A stretch of DNA of 64,000 nt from Lantana camara (taxonomy: Eukaryota > Streptophyta > Magnoliopsida > Lamiales > Verbenaceae). Position numbers and translations under genes: made by a program. The notes below the pieces were generated by a model. That model did not search any database, had not been told where the DNA came from, and worked only from the letters and a program-made list of their open reading frames with translations. Position 1 is the stretch's first letter, and each line of letters opens with the position of its first letter. This document shows positions 49,801 through 61,550 of this stretch, one piece after another. The stretch covers positions 36,916,001 through 36,980,000 of the forward strand of contig CM074864.1 in assembly GCA_037501455.1 (NCBI GenBank). The letters are read 5' to 3'.

Positions 49801-50293
49801 AAGATCTTGTTGTTAGAAGGATATTTGATGTAACCATTGATCAAACATAGATGATTGTGAAATCATTGAAAGGATACAACTTCTACCAGAATGGTAATGC
49901 AATGCGTTGGAAAGGGGTTCCAAGGACGGACATTGCAAAACTCGACTATCGTAGTTGAGAACTTAGTCGTATTATATAACGCTAAGTTAAGTGTTTGGGT
50001 AAGAAACTCCATCTAACTTGTTAGATGAAGTTCCTAGCATGAAACAACTCCTTTATCATATTGTATGATAAAATGGATGGTTGCTCAAGTAAGAGAACCA
50101 AGACCTCACCAAGAGACTGAACACGTGATTACGAATCACTTTATAAAGAAAAGGTGTTTCCTAAGAGATGTGTAAACAAGAGGGTCACATCAGCAGAGAA
50201 TATGGCAGATCCACTTTGGAAACGCCCAAAGTCAATAGGCTCTCAAAGTCCATCTTGAGAAGATGGGACTTAGAGTACCTAAATGGCTTTTAC

Positions 50294-50307
50294 GGGCAAG
50301 TGGGAGA
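50294..50307 (+). promoter_or_regulatory. Polypurine tract of element F
   Basis: GGGCAAGTGGGAGA directly before the 3' LTR; the form AAGTGGGAGA is usual for plant copia elements. Confidence 0.8.
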
Positions 50308-50308
50308 T

Positions 50309-52589
50309 TGTTAGGAATAGTGCCCTAGAAAGCCGATTAGTCATAATCCGTTTTGGGACTTTCCTAGTATCACAGACAATCTTTGGATAATATACGATTG
50401 ATTAATGTCATAGGCAAACACTTCTTTATATGCCAATACGCGTTTTGTGTGTTTCCATTACGTGCGCATGTATGAGAGCTCCCCTAATCCTGATGACTTT
50501 AGGACTCTACCATTTAGGTGAAATGGTTCATGAAACGAGCCCTATATCACATAAGTCATGATTAGTAAAATACTCCAAGCCGATGAGTCCTACAGACAGT
50601 GGGAGTGTCAACCTGACTCCTCTAAGGCTTGCTTGTGGGATCACGCCCTTAAGAAGGACCACCTTGTTTCATGGAGGTCCAAAGTGTATAGTTGATACGT
50701 GCGTGATACATGAGGGTGCTTACTTTAATAAGTAAGTTCACTGAGGTGCCCCGTGTGAGAACATTCCTAAATGGGAAAGGAAGTTTCTATTTCAGGAAAT
50801 GGAAACTTCCAGATTAGGAAATATCTCACGAGTCATTGATGTGATTAATTGATCCTTAGACTTGAGGTTCCATGTTACTTTATGAGTTAACTCTGTAGTC
50901 TTTGGTATAAGCTTTAAAGGGTGTCGCCTTAGACAACTGATTCAAGGCTTATGCTGGGGCTGCACAAGTGACTCATGAAAGTGAATGAGAATCAAGAAAG
51001 GACCTACACTTGCATTTGCAAGGTGATCTCTTATTGTGTAAGTCATTCATATGCCATATGGAGTCCTTGGCCAAGGCAGTAGATCAAGACATCAAGAAAA
51101 GGGTTTCTTGGATTGAGATCAAATGGATATGAAATGCACTTAGCTTTAAGACCGGATTATTAGGGTTCTGATTATTCCTTTGCCCTAGATCTTGGTTGAG
51201 AGATAGTAAGTAGGAGGATTGTATCTCACATGAATCAATGACTTAAAGGTTCTGTCGAATCCGAACATTCCAATTCAGCTAGGGGTTAAACACCTGTTGC
51301 TAGACTATGGTCGTTTAATCTGTGGACTGATTAATTAATTAGTGAATTAATTAATTAGGGTCACTGCTAATTGAATTGAGAACCTAGAGGGTCACACACA
51401 ACAACTTGGTTACATGAGTTGAGGCTTAAAAATAATTAAACGAGTTAATCGAGCCTAGAGGGTTCCACACGTGTGAAACCACACGTGTGGGTCACGTGAT
51501 TGGACACGTGTCATTGTGACACGTGTGCCACACGTGATTGTTTAATGATATATTAAATAATTAATTTGTTAATTATTTAATAGACTTTGGTTTAATTTTG
51601 AATTAAAAAGAAAGTCTTATTTTGGAGAAAATAATCTAGTTAATTAATTATGAATTAATTTATTAGATAAAATAAGTTATTTATTTTAAATAAATAAAGT
51701 ATAAAATTATCCAAAAATAGTTTGGATATTTTTAGCTCTCTTGAAAGTTGATTTGAATTAGAATTCAAAGTCAAAGTTGGAAAATACTTGATGATCAAGT
51801 AAATAGGAGAGAGAGTGACCAAATCCTTGCCCAACAAGGACTAGGTTCGGCGTCCCTCCCCTTTGCCTATATATAGGGGAGCTCATGCTCCCCTTTAGAG
51901 CTAATGAAATTCTTTTGGTTCATGTGTTGAACACCATCCTTTCTCCAAGATAAACGAAACCCTAGGTTAAGCCTAAACACTAACTAGAGAACTAGCATCC
52001 TTACTAGTTAGATTGTAGCCAAGTTGGTGGACTATCTCTAGAGAGCTTCAAGTTAGAAGTTTTGAAGATTCGAACTTTACCAAAAAGTGGGGATCAAGCA
52101 AAACGATCAGAAGGGATGATGAAACGATTCTGAACCCGACATGAAACGAATGAAAAAAACGAACCAAAGAAGATGGCGAAAACCGTTCGTCCATATCCTG
52201 AAGGATGAATTTTTTCACGAGGGTTTTGTGACTGGCAGTTTTCTACTTTCGCAAAACTGGTTTTCGAAGGGAGTTTCAATCATCTCTTTCTCGTTTCATG
52301 TTTCTTTCTTTATGTTATATTGTTAAGAACATCCCTAACATGATTTGAATCTAGGATGGTATGGATTGCTATCCCGACAATGGATTCTGAAGTAGAAAGA
52401 GACTTTCGAGGGACGGGTTGTCAAGCCGCGAGAAGAGCGTTCTTGGGTGGCTTGAAACGCTTCAAGAAAGAATAAAAGAAAAGTAAGTTTTCTATCTCTA
52501 CGAATTTGGTTACACGATTGCGAGTCCCAAATCCTTTTGTTGGGAAAATTTTTTAAATTCCGCTGCTTTCTGATTCGTGTTTTCCAACA
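50309..52589 (+). repeat. Element F 3' LTR (2281 bp)
   Basis: Copy of 42644-44924, ending TTTTCCAACA before the GAATT duplication at 52590-52594. Confidence 0.95.
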
Positions 52590-53034
52590 GAATTTGGAGT
52601 TTGAGATTGGAGATAGGGTTTTCTTAAAGGCTTCTCCAAGAAAAGGGTTCTCAAGGATTGGACGAGGAGGAAAATTAAACCCTCAGTATATGGGACCATA
52701 TGAGATTTTAGAGAAGATTGGGGATACGGCCTATCGGTTGGACTTGCCTCCGAGTTTGACTAGAATTCATAACGTGTTTCATGTTTCACAGCTCTGAAAA
52801 TATTATCGAGACGAGTCCGAGGTTCTACCGGTTGAAGAAGTGGAATTAGAACCGGATCTCACCTTCGTTCAGAAGCCGATTAAGATATTGGATCGAAAAT
52901 TTCAGGAACTTCGAAATCGGCGTATTCCACTAGTCAAGGTTCTTTGGAGAAATGATAAAACCGAAGAGGCTACGTGGGAGACGGAGGAAAAGATGAGAAA
53001 GTTTCATCCCGAATTATTTCCGAGCGAGCAGTGA
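52590..53034 (+). pseudogene. pol: Element B integrase C-terminus and chromodomain (after F)
   Basis: Continues the B frame with [17 protein letters not shown] and the GPY/F module ([19 protein letters not shown]). A stop at 52795-52797 sits where A codes Arg. The tail (52840-53034) has [20 protein letters not shown] and EEATWE, the plant chromovirus chromodomain type that lacks part of the aromatic cage. It ends 18 bp before the polypurine tract. Confidence 0.92.
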
Positions 53035-53052
53035 ATCCGAGGACGGATTCTT

Positions 53053-53066
53053 TTAAGGGGGAGAGA
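53053..53066 (+). promoter_or_regulatory. Polypurine tract of element B
   Basis: TTAAGGGGGAGAGA just before the 3' LTR at 53068. Confidence 0.85.
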
Positions 53067-53067
53067 T

Positions 53068-53236
53068 TGTAACGCCCCGACTTTTCGGACGTAAAGGTAC
53101 GACGTATGTGTTTACCAATTTGCGCAAATTAATTTTTTTTACGTGTTTTATATTTAATTTTATTATAATTGTTATTATTTTATTTTATTATATTTTATTT
53201 TAATTTATTATTATTTTAATTATATTTCGTATTTAA

Positions 53237-53285
<49 letters not shown>

Positions 53286-55040
53286 TATTTATTTTATTAT
53301 TAATTTAATGATTATGCTAATAAAATGTTATGTTAATTAATCATGCTTTAATTAATTAATTACGTGACTTTATTTAATTTAATTAATATTAGATTTAATT
53401 CATTTATTGAAATTTTATTGCATGGAACTTCTATTATATGCATGAATTGCATGAAATGAGCATGTTACTTATTTTGTGCTTCGTTCTTATATGAAATGAT
53501 ATCGAAATGCCACGAATTTGTAGTATGTCGTAAATATATGTGTTATGAACATGTTTATATGCTCGGTTTATGTTTTCAAATTTATTTGATATGTTAACGA
53601 ATTTAATTTGATTCGAGGAACTAAATCGGGGGCTAACGAGCACTTAGCGTACCCTTGGTTCCGAATTTAATATCTTGAGCTCGGGAACTCGAATTCGAGT
53701 TCCGTCAACTCTGCTGAACTCATAACGAAAATTCGAGTTTAGTAAACTTAGCCTTATATTTTTCCAAAGTCATTTGAACCTCCGAAATCCAACCGAAAAA
53801 TGAATCGGCGACCAAACTGACCTTGCTGTGCAAAAATAGCCATATCTCATCCAAACTTTAACCAAATTAACCATGGTTTGATTCTATTGAACCCTAACTC
53901 AACCCCCTAACCGGATATAGCATGCCCTAACCAAACCAATGCTCACACAATCCCCAAAACTCAGCCAAAGTCTCTGGAATTTCAGACAGTCCCGTAACCC
54001 TTCATTCCTTAGAGATTTTGGAGCTCAAATCTCATCCAAATTTCATCCAATCAACAAGGTAAGCTTAGAGTTATAATATATGTTTATTTCTGATAATTTT
54101 CATCCTTTCATTCACGAATTTGAGCAGGGTTTCATGATTTCTGGGCTGTTTTCGAAAATAAGAGAGTTTTGGGCAAATTATTGATCTCATTCGATTCTTA
54201 ATGGTTTTGATTGATTGCAAGCTTGAGAATAATTATTTTGACATCCTCATATCATTTATGGTCATTGATTTCATGGTGGTTGAGATATTGATGAGATATC
54301 AATTATGACACTTTGAGAAAATTTCCATGAATGTCACGTATGCTTCCTTTTCTTGATTGAGCTTGTTTGGAACTGATATATATGTTGAAATGGTGTTGCT
54401 TGGCTGAGTATTTGTTGTTCTAAACTGGTATGAATAGATGGAGATGAAGTGAATCGTTCTTGCCCTGTTTTTCTGTAGCTTTGCTCTGTTTTTTTGGCGT
54501 AAAATCTTGCTGTCAAAACTGCCGTGATTCCTCTTTGCTTGTTGCTGTTAATTTCATGGCTTTGAGGGATCATTCTTGATGAGTTCTTGCAGCTTTTCAT
54601 GCTGAGTTTTGCTGCTTTCTTGCCTGCATTGCTTGCGTGTAGTTGCTGCCTTTTTTTTTTTCTGCTGCTTTTCTGTAAAACAGGGGCTGCTCCTGCGCGC
54701 GACACGGGGGTGTCGTGCCTGCCTTTCCAGCGCGGAATGGGGGAGCGATTCTTGGCCTGAGTTGCTATACCGAGACACGGGGGTGTCTCGGTCTGGGCTT
54801 GGGAGGTGACACGGGGTGTCACCCCGTTTTCTCCTGAATTGTTGCCGCGTTTTCCCTCTGTTGCTTGCATGCTTGTATGTTGTTGTATATGTATATATAT
54901 GTACTTTGCTTGTGTGTGTGTGCATGGCTTGTGTGTGTATTTTTATGCATGTATATATATTATATATTTGTCTAAGCATGCATGATTATATATATATGTA
55001 TTAATTATGTTAATATATTATGTGCATGCATGCTAATTAA

Positions 55041-55084
<44 letters not shown>

Positions 55085-56762
55085 TATATACACATATGTT
55101 ATTATATAATTGTTATATATTTATCATATTATATATGTTTATTATATATTATATATATTTATTATATATTTTAAATATTATTTGATTTAATTCAATTTTT
55201 GAAATTAATTGATTTCTATTCCGCGTATTTAAATTTCCGACTATTATTTGAACGTTTTATTTATTTTATTCCTAAATGTGAATATGAATATTGTGTGTTA
55301 TGGTTATTAAATGAATTTTAGATTAATTGATATACCTTATGAATTTATGAAATATGAATTTATGAATTTGAATGAAATATATGAACGAATGGTTTGATTA
55401 TATGTTTTAAATTCCTTAATAGTGCACATGAACATTTTTATGATATAACATGATCATTTATGCATTCATGTCATATTCACTTCATTGTCGAGCGTCATAT
55501 GTGGTCATTGAGTCTCATACCTTTTCTTTTGCATAGATTCGGGTTTGGTCGGAGATGAGGGCGAGCGTTGAGACGCTTGTACCTTTCTTTTGCTTTGTAA
55601 GGTGGGTTTTTCTTCTAATAGTTAAAGTGACCCGATATATCCCTTATGTGAAAGGTTTTAAGCCAAAATAGTATATTTATGTATATCGAGTCAACTTGGG
55701 TAAATGATTTCAAACGTATGACCCTTTTATTTATGAAACCCTACCTTATGTTTTGGCGAGACATATTTATGATTGCACGGGCCCCGGGACTTAGTATATG
55801 TGGCTAACCGAGGAAGCAAGGGCTGACGGGGATCCCATATACTAGTTCCAACCAATTACGACGAAACGGACCTCGTCAAGGAGTTTTTGACGAGGAAACA
55901 CTAACCGGGCTTTGAGAACTCATGAACCTCATAGCCGCATTGATATGTTTCGGTGGTCGGGCCTTGCAAACCCGTCCACCACCCGGAGGAAGAAGGTGTA
56001 TATGAATGATTATGATCATGTTATGTATGAGCACAAAAGATATATGTATGATAATGAATGATTGAATAATTGATTATGAATACACAAGGTGTTGGTTGGA
56101 GATTGTGCACGCCCACTCGCCGGGCCATAAACCCATATGAACAATTATGAATGAATATGAACGTCGTAATCCCGTTGATGTTTTCTTTTGTTTTAACCAC
56201 TTGGGAAATTCTTATCAAACTTCATACGGGATTAGGGCTTGCATGTATGTGTTTAATTTATGCGATATTATATCTTATGCCCCATTTTATACCTACCTGT
56301 CTCCTTTAGACTGAACCCGGTTGTTTTTAGTTGTTTTATGCAGGTATAGGAGTGCTAGGAGGGAATACAAGTCGTCTAGGTCTTGCATTTATGTTTAGCA
56401 CTTCTTTTCAGTCTCATATATTCATACTCTTATTGCTATTTTGTATATGATCATAGTATAGCATGGAGCGTCATGATTTGTAGGCCGTGAGTGCCGTTTA
56501 ATATTTGAATGCTTTTGTATATCTATTTTTGGAGCTTGGTGGCTCATTGTATATATTATATGTCGTTCTTGCTTCCGCATTTTATTTTAACTCTGATTTT
56601 ATGTTATCTTGAGTTGATTGGTTTAAGGGTTAGTCCCGCCTAGCATAGCGTGTGTGTTGTGTCCCCGTTCGTCGTGGATTTGGCACATGTATGGACTTCC
56701 ATTTCATATACGGGTCGGGTCTCGGTGCGGGGGGATGTGGTACCTTACGCTCGGGTGCTACA
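53068..56762 (+). repeat. Element B 3' LTR (3695 bp)
   Basis: Starts TGTAACGCCCCG, ends GGTGCTACA (intact CA), followed by CTGTC at 56763-56767. It has a longer (TA)n run (about 53239-53282) than the 5' LTR, palindromes at 54700-54833 and the hairpin at 55871-55895. Confidence 0.95.
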
Positions 56763-56767
56763 CTGTC
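56763..56767. repeat. Target-site duplication of element B, right copy (CTGTC)
   Basis: Matches 34706-34710. The uninterrupted homologue in the 3' LTR of C reads CCTTTCCACCTCC near 63046, confirming the insertion point. Confidence 0.92.
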
Positions 56768-58727
56768 CATCTCCAAACTTCATCCTAACTTGTTTTATCA
56801 TGTTTACGCTTATGTAATTGTTCTCATATACATTATATGTTACTCAAGTAATGTGAATTGTTTGCATGAAACATATTTGCACTTTGTTACGTATCTCTAC
56901 CTTGTATTATGCCTTAACTGTGCATATGAACGTGACAGATGATTATAAATGGTTATGATGGGTTATCTAATGTCTTCAATTGCATGGATTTGATTTGAAA
57001 ATAAGATTTGCCTAAGTATTTTCATTTCTTTAAGTGTCAATGCATATGCCGTGCGTCTATGTGGTTCATTGTGAGTCTAAGCCTTGTGTTTTGCCTTTAG
57101 TTTGTTCAGGTGCACCCGGGGTGGTGTTTCGCAGTCCGTTTTGATTCCGGGGTGAATCACGTGTTTGGTCCTTAGCTTCGTCGGTGTAAGGTAAGGCTAG
57201 GTTATAGTTAAACCCTATGATATGTTCCCGTTTTCTTAGTATGTGAACTATGGCATCTATTATACGTATATACGTGCGAGGTATGAATTTATAAAACTGA
57301 AATATGGTTCCAAGTATGAAGAGCAATGTACAAGCCTATGTATGCTTTATTTAATTTGATTGGATTCATTATGATTAGTAATGCTAAACCACACTTCAAA
57401 CCGTGCGCCTCGTATGAGCCGGGAGTTATGAGCAAAGGAATATGCTAAGAATATGACACGGAGAGGTATGTAAAGCGTGATTGTGGTAAGGTAAAGTATG
57501 TGTCATGCATATGTGATGTTTCTAATTAGTAGCGGGTTAGGATATGATTGAATGAGTGATTGAATGAATGGGGCCGAGGAGGTGTTGATAAGGGGGACCC
57601 GGGACCACCGTAGGGGTCGCCGGTTATGACCCCTGTGCACACTCTCCACATGATTGATAGGACTAACCCGGAACCTACCAAGAGGTTTGGTTGGGTGATG
57701 GGAACCTGAGGGTTTGAGTGTTCGCGCTCCCGTCGTCTGATTGGGTGGTTTGGGTCGCGCAAGCCTTCCATCACCGGAGAAGGAGGTATATGATTGTTAT
57801 GCATGATTGATTGATATTTTTGAGTGTACGATTCATATGAGGAGTCCAGGATGGGAATTTTTACTCGTACCCGCCGAGTTTTGCATGTTTGTTTGTCAAA
57901 GTTCGTGAAACGGGGATAGATTCCTAACTATGATAAAATATGGATCTTTCGAATATGAAAGATAAGAATTGATAAGAATGGTTATGATTTGATTTGACTT
58001 GATTCGGTATGTTTTGATATGATTTGATATGATATGGGTCCTTGAAGCTTCAATTCGTTCGGTTTTGGTTAAGAATTCCTATATGTATGTATCACGGGCA
58101 AAACTTTGGTGTACAAAAACTGTCCCCGAGTTCACAAACTGCGTGTGATTGGAATATGCTTTGCTCCTATATATATATATATATATATATATATAGCGTG
58201 TGTGGATAGGCCCTCACTTAGTCGAGTTGTAGACTGACCCTTTCCCTCCCCAACTATTAGTGTGCAGGTTTGGCGTTGGAGTTTCGAGCTAAACGGAGTT
58301 GTGTTAAGTCTTTAAGTCGGTCAAGTTATGTTAGAAGAGTCTCTGCCCTCACATATGTATTTAAATTATGTATGATTCGACTTTGTAAGTTATGAATTTG
58401 AATCTTTATGCATTTGTTATTAGATATCCCTTGCCGGGATTTGTTATGGGTTAAAAAGAGGCCTGAGGAGCCCAAGTCTGCTTGTAGTTCGTGTGTTTAA
58501 TTACTGCAGGCCCGTGGCCAATGCATGTGTCTGGATTTTACTTTTCCGCTACATTCTGTTTCGTTGGTTGGTTATATTTGCAGTGTCTAAGTTCCGCCCA
58601 GCTTAAGAGGTTTGTTTTGTTTTGTCTCCCGTTCGCTATGGTTTGATATGTGTGCGGACATCCCATTTTGTTACTCGTGTTGAGCCATAGTGCGGGGGAT
58701 GTGGTGCCTCACATGCGGGGTGCTACA
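56768..58727 (+). repeat. Element C 5' LTR, second part
   Basis: Resumes the LTR after B and ends GGGGTGCTACA. With 33204-34710 it makes about 3.47 kb. It has a (TA)n run near 58170-58194, a less perfect form of the covarying hairpin at 57674-57694 (CCTACCAA/TTGGTTGG) and an acceptor-like TGTGCAG|G at 58267/58268. Confidence 0.92.
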
Positions 58728-58735
58728 TCCTAAAG

Positions 58736-58748
58736 TGGTATCAAAGCT
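58736..58748 (+). promoter_or_regulatory. Primer-binding site of element C
   Basis: TGGTATCAAAGCT lies 8 bp after the LTR; near match to the initiator tRNA-Met complement with two changes. Confidence 0.8.
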
Positions 58749-58996
58749 CTAGGTTGCAAAACCTGGGCTCAGAGTCGTGTTGTGTTGGTCTAAGTCGAAC
58801 GGCATAGGATAATGTGGTTACGTGTGCATTGCATTATGAATTTTCTGAACTTTATGTTTGATTTCTTACTACTTGATGGCTTTACATACTATGTTGCATT
58901 ACATTTCTTGATTGCTCTTGCCTGTTTTAATTATGTGCCATCCTCATATACTAACCAACATGCATATATTTATGTTGTAGTTGTGAAAATTTTAGG

Positions 58997-60037
58997 ATGC
59001 CACCACGTCGTCAAGGTCTCAATTAACCATCACCTCAGCATCATTACAATCAAGAGCAACCACGTGCCGAAATGCAACCTATAAGTTCCATGGCGGCTTT
59101 ATATTGAGACTTCAGGATATTCAATCCTCCCCAATTCCGTGAAGGTGATGATATTCGGGCCGACGAATGGTTATCCGAGGTTGAAAGTATTTTTGAAGTA
59201 TGGCCGTGCAACTCACAAGATATGGCACGCCTTGCTATTTTGCTTCTACAAGGACAAGCAAGACAATAGTGGAAAAGATTTGCCCCACAATTTGAAGCTA
59301 CAAGCGAAGGATTAACTTGGGATGCCTTTGTTCATGAATTTAGGAAAAGGTACACGCCGGTTATTCTACAAAACCGAAGATTTGAAGAATTCCTCGCCCT
59401 CAAACACGGAAAAGGAACGGTTGTGGAGTACATCAATGAATTCGAGAGGCTAGGTACATACGTGCCTCACATTATGGGCAATGATGAGATGAGGGCACAA
59501 TATTTTATGGAAGGCCTTCGGGATGAGATAAAGAAAGCTTTAATTGGGGAGAATACGAGCACCTGGGATAAAGCTACAACAAAAGCTTTGAGAGTTGAGA
59601 ATCGAAGACTAATAAGAGGAAAGGAAGAAGAGGATTCGAGACTGAGAAATGAATTGAGATTTTGCTCCAACCTTCAAGTGGGAGAAAGATTTCAACATTC
59701 CAGTATCGAAGCCAAAAAGAAGATCCGTGGGAAGAGGCATAAGGTTGGAAATTCTTCAAGAACAAAGAGAGAGCCTCAACCGTGTGCACATTGTGGAGGA
59801 ATTAATCAAGCTTACAACATGTGTTGGGATCGATTGAAGAAGTGTTATGCATGCGGGTCAAAGGATCACATGGTTTCGGCGTGTGATCAATCAAGGAATC
59901 ACAAACAATGGGAACGAAATCAAAGGCTTCAAATTGGACACCATCAAGAATTTGAGGATAGAGGTATTTGCATTCATGGCACGTGCATTTACGACATATT
60001 TAAATTATTGCTCTTACTACTTGTTTTGGTGTTATAA
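58997..60037 (+). pseudogene. gag: Element C gag, broken
   Basis: Opens with MPPRRQGLN and is then interrupted by stops near 59024, 59105 and 59267 in a single frame, with an open part at 59423-60037. The capsid part has ADEWLSEVESIF, LTWDAFVHEFRKRY and EYINEFERLGTYVPHI, typical of plant chromovirus gag. The first zinc knuckle (59783-59824) has Gln in place of His; the second (59843-59884, CYACGSKDHMVSAC) is intact. It is a different gag subfamily from A and B. Confidence 0.88.
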
Positions 60038-60110
60038 ATATTTCTTGTGGCATCTTATGTGTCAAGGTGGTAAATATGTGTTCATTCCAATTGTACTTTA
60101 ACCTTGCATG
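59985..60110 (+). pseudogene. Possible protease remnant of element C
   Basis: Just after gag, where protease begins in A and B, a frame-broken stretch resembles a decayed protease active-site region. No RT, RNase H or integrase follows. Weak, based on position and partial similarity. Confidence 0.3.
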
Positions 60111-61519
60111 CATATTTGGTGTTTAAATTTTAGCATGGTACTCCCTTCATGTCACAACGTGAGTCCAACGAGAGCTAAGAAGAATGGTTTGAAGATAAAG
60201 GGGATGGTTCGGGAATTTTCATGTAATGGTGATGGTTGGGAAATTGAAATACACTTGGAAGGATGGCTAGGATTGGAGAGAAGTTACACTACTGGGTTAA
60301 GAAGGTGATTTATTAGGAATTTCTCAAGCGGTGCAACCTTACCAAGTTTAACTAGGATTAAAATAAGAGCTCTACTCGGAACATGGAAATAATGAAGATC
60401 AACCCAAAATTTTGGAATATGATAGTGATCTTTATTTAACCATAACCTTGGAGAAGTGGAATTTAAGGAAACATCTGAAGGACATTCGGATATTCCAAGA
60501 ATTCTAGGAATTCAAAGATGAAAGGTGATGATCATGAAGATTGGTCTCATATTCAAAAAAGAAAAGAGAATAACCATGAGGGAAGATAATTTCAAACTCC
60601 AAAAGAAACTCCGTGGGACAAGAATGATTATTAGGAGCGAGGTCAATTTTGGGATTTCTACAAATATACACACATGGACAAGGAACTTTGAGCTATGAGA
60701 ATGTTGATGCTTCACCGGGTTTATACATTAAGTGAAGGATCTTACCAAATAGATGAAATCCGAGGAAGTCAACTTTGGGGAAAAGTAAGAATTAGACCAA
60801 GAGAACACTCAAGAATAGAAGATGGGATTCGAGGAATTATCAAAAGCTAACCAATAACCATAGGATGAGGTGCGGGATGATAAATGAAGCGGAAGTGAAC
60901 TACAAATCTCGAGGCATAAATGTGGACAAGGAACCTTAGCAACAATCTAATTTCTTTAAGAACAAGCTTCCCAAACATCGGTGAACGGTACATCAAACAT
61001 GCATATTACGTGCATCATGCATATTCGGATTTGTTTTGTACTTGTTTTATTGCTTTCTTGTTCTTTTTGGTGAACGGTTTTGAGAGTTCGAGAGTTGTTG
61101 TTTTCCCGGTAAGATGAGGGTCGAGCCTTGCAACGAGACCGACAACCTTCTTTTGAAGATTTCAGTGGTGTGAAGAGGGTCCGGATGTTTAACACTTCGG
61201 ACTTTAGATCTTGGATGAAGTAGATTCGGTTAGAGCTTGGTTGAGGCGTGAGTTCGATAACTATGGCAATCAAAGGATATCGAGCTTGAGAGTTAACTCA
61301 ACTGAACTCAAACGATGAGAGTTGAATCTACCTGAGACCCTCTTTATCGTGCGAGTCGACCGAGCAATTCATGATCGGATCGATTTGAAGATTCAGACCC
61401 CTTATGCTTGAAGACCTTTCTCGAGCTAACCCTCGTCGGGACGTCATGAACCCCGAACATGGGTGAATACGAAAAGTTGTTCGAGCTTGAAACTCGAGCA
61501 GATGAACCTGGGGACCAGA
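60111..61519. other. Unassigned interior of element C, no pol visible
   Basis: About 1.4 kb with no domain I recognise. Only 2.8 kb separates the two LTRs, against about 4.7 kb in A, so pol was deleted or replaced. Short frames here show no motif. Confidence 0.5.
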
Positions 61520-61549
61520 TTCTCTTGGGGGGGGGGGGGGGGGAGGAGA
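61520..61549 (+). promoter_or_regulatory. Polypurine tract of element C with a long G run
   Basis: TCTCTT is followed by about 17 G and then AGGAGA before the 3' LTR. The pure G run is much longer than in A or B and may have expanded by slippage, or be an assembly artefact. Confidence 0.7.
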
Positions 61550-61550
61550 T

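Larger units (their letters stand above)
44925..50308 (+). mobile_element. Interior of element F: copia-derived, non-coding, non-autonomous
   Basis: 5.4 kb with no ORF over about 120 codons. The last part (about 50060-50280) shows decayed copia RNase H sequence in mixed frames, including KRVTSAENMADPL around 50190-50225; earlier parts look like copia pol with many stops. The neat LTRs and primer sites with a dead interior indicate movement by proteins from another element. Superfamily copia is inferred from this remnant and LTR style. Confidence 0.8.
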
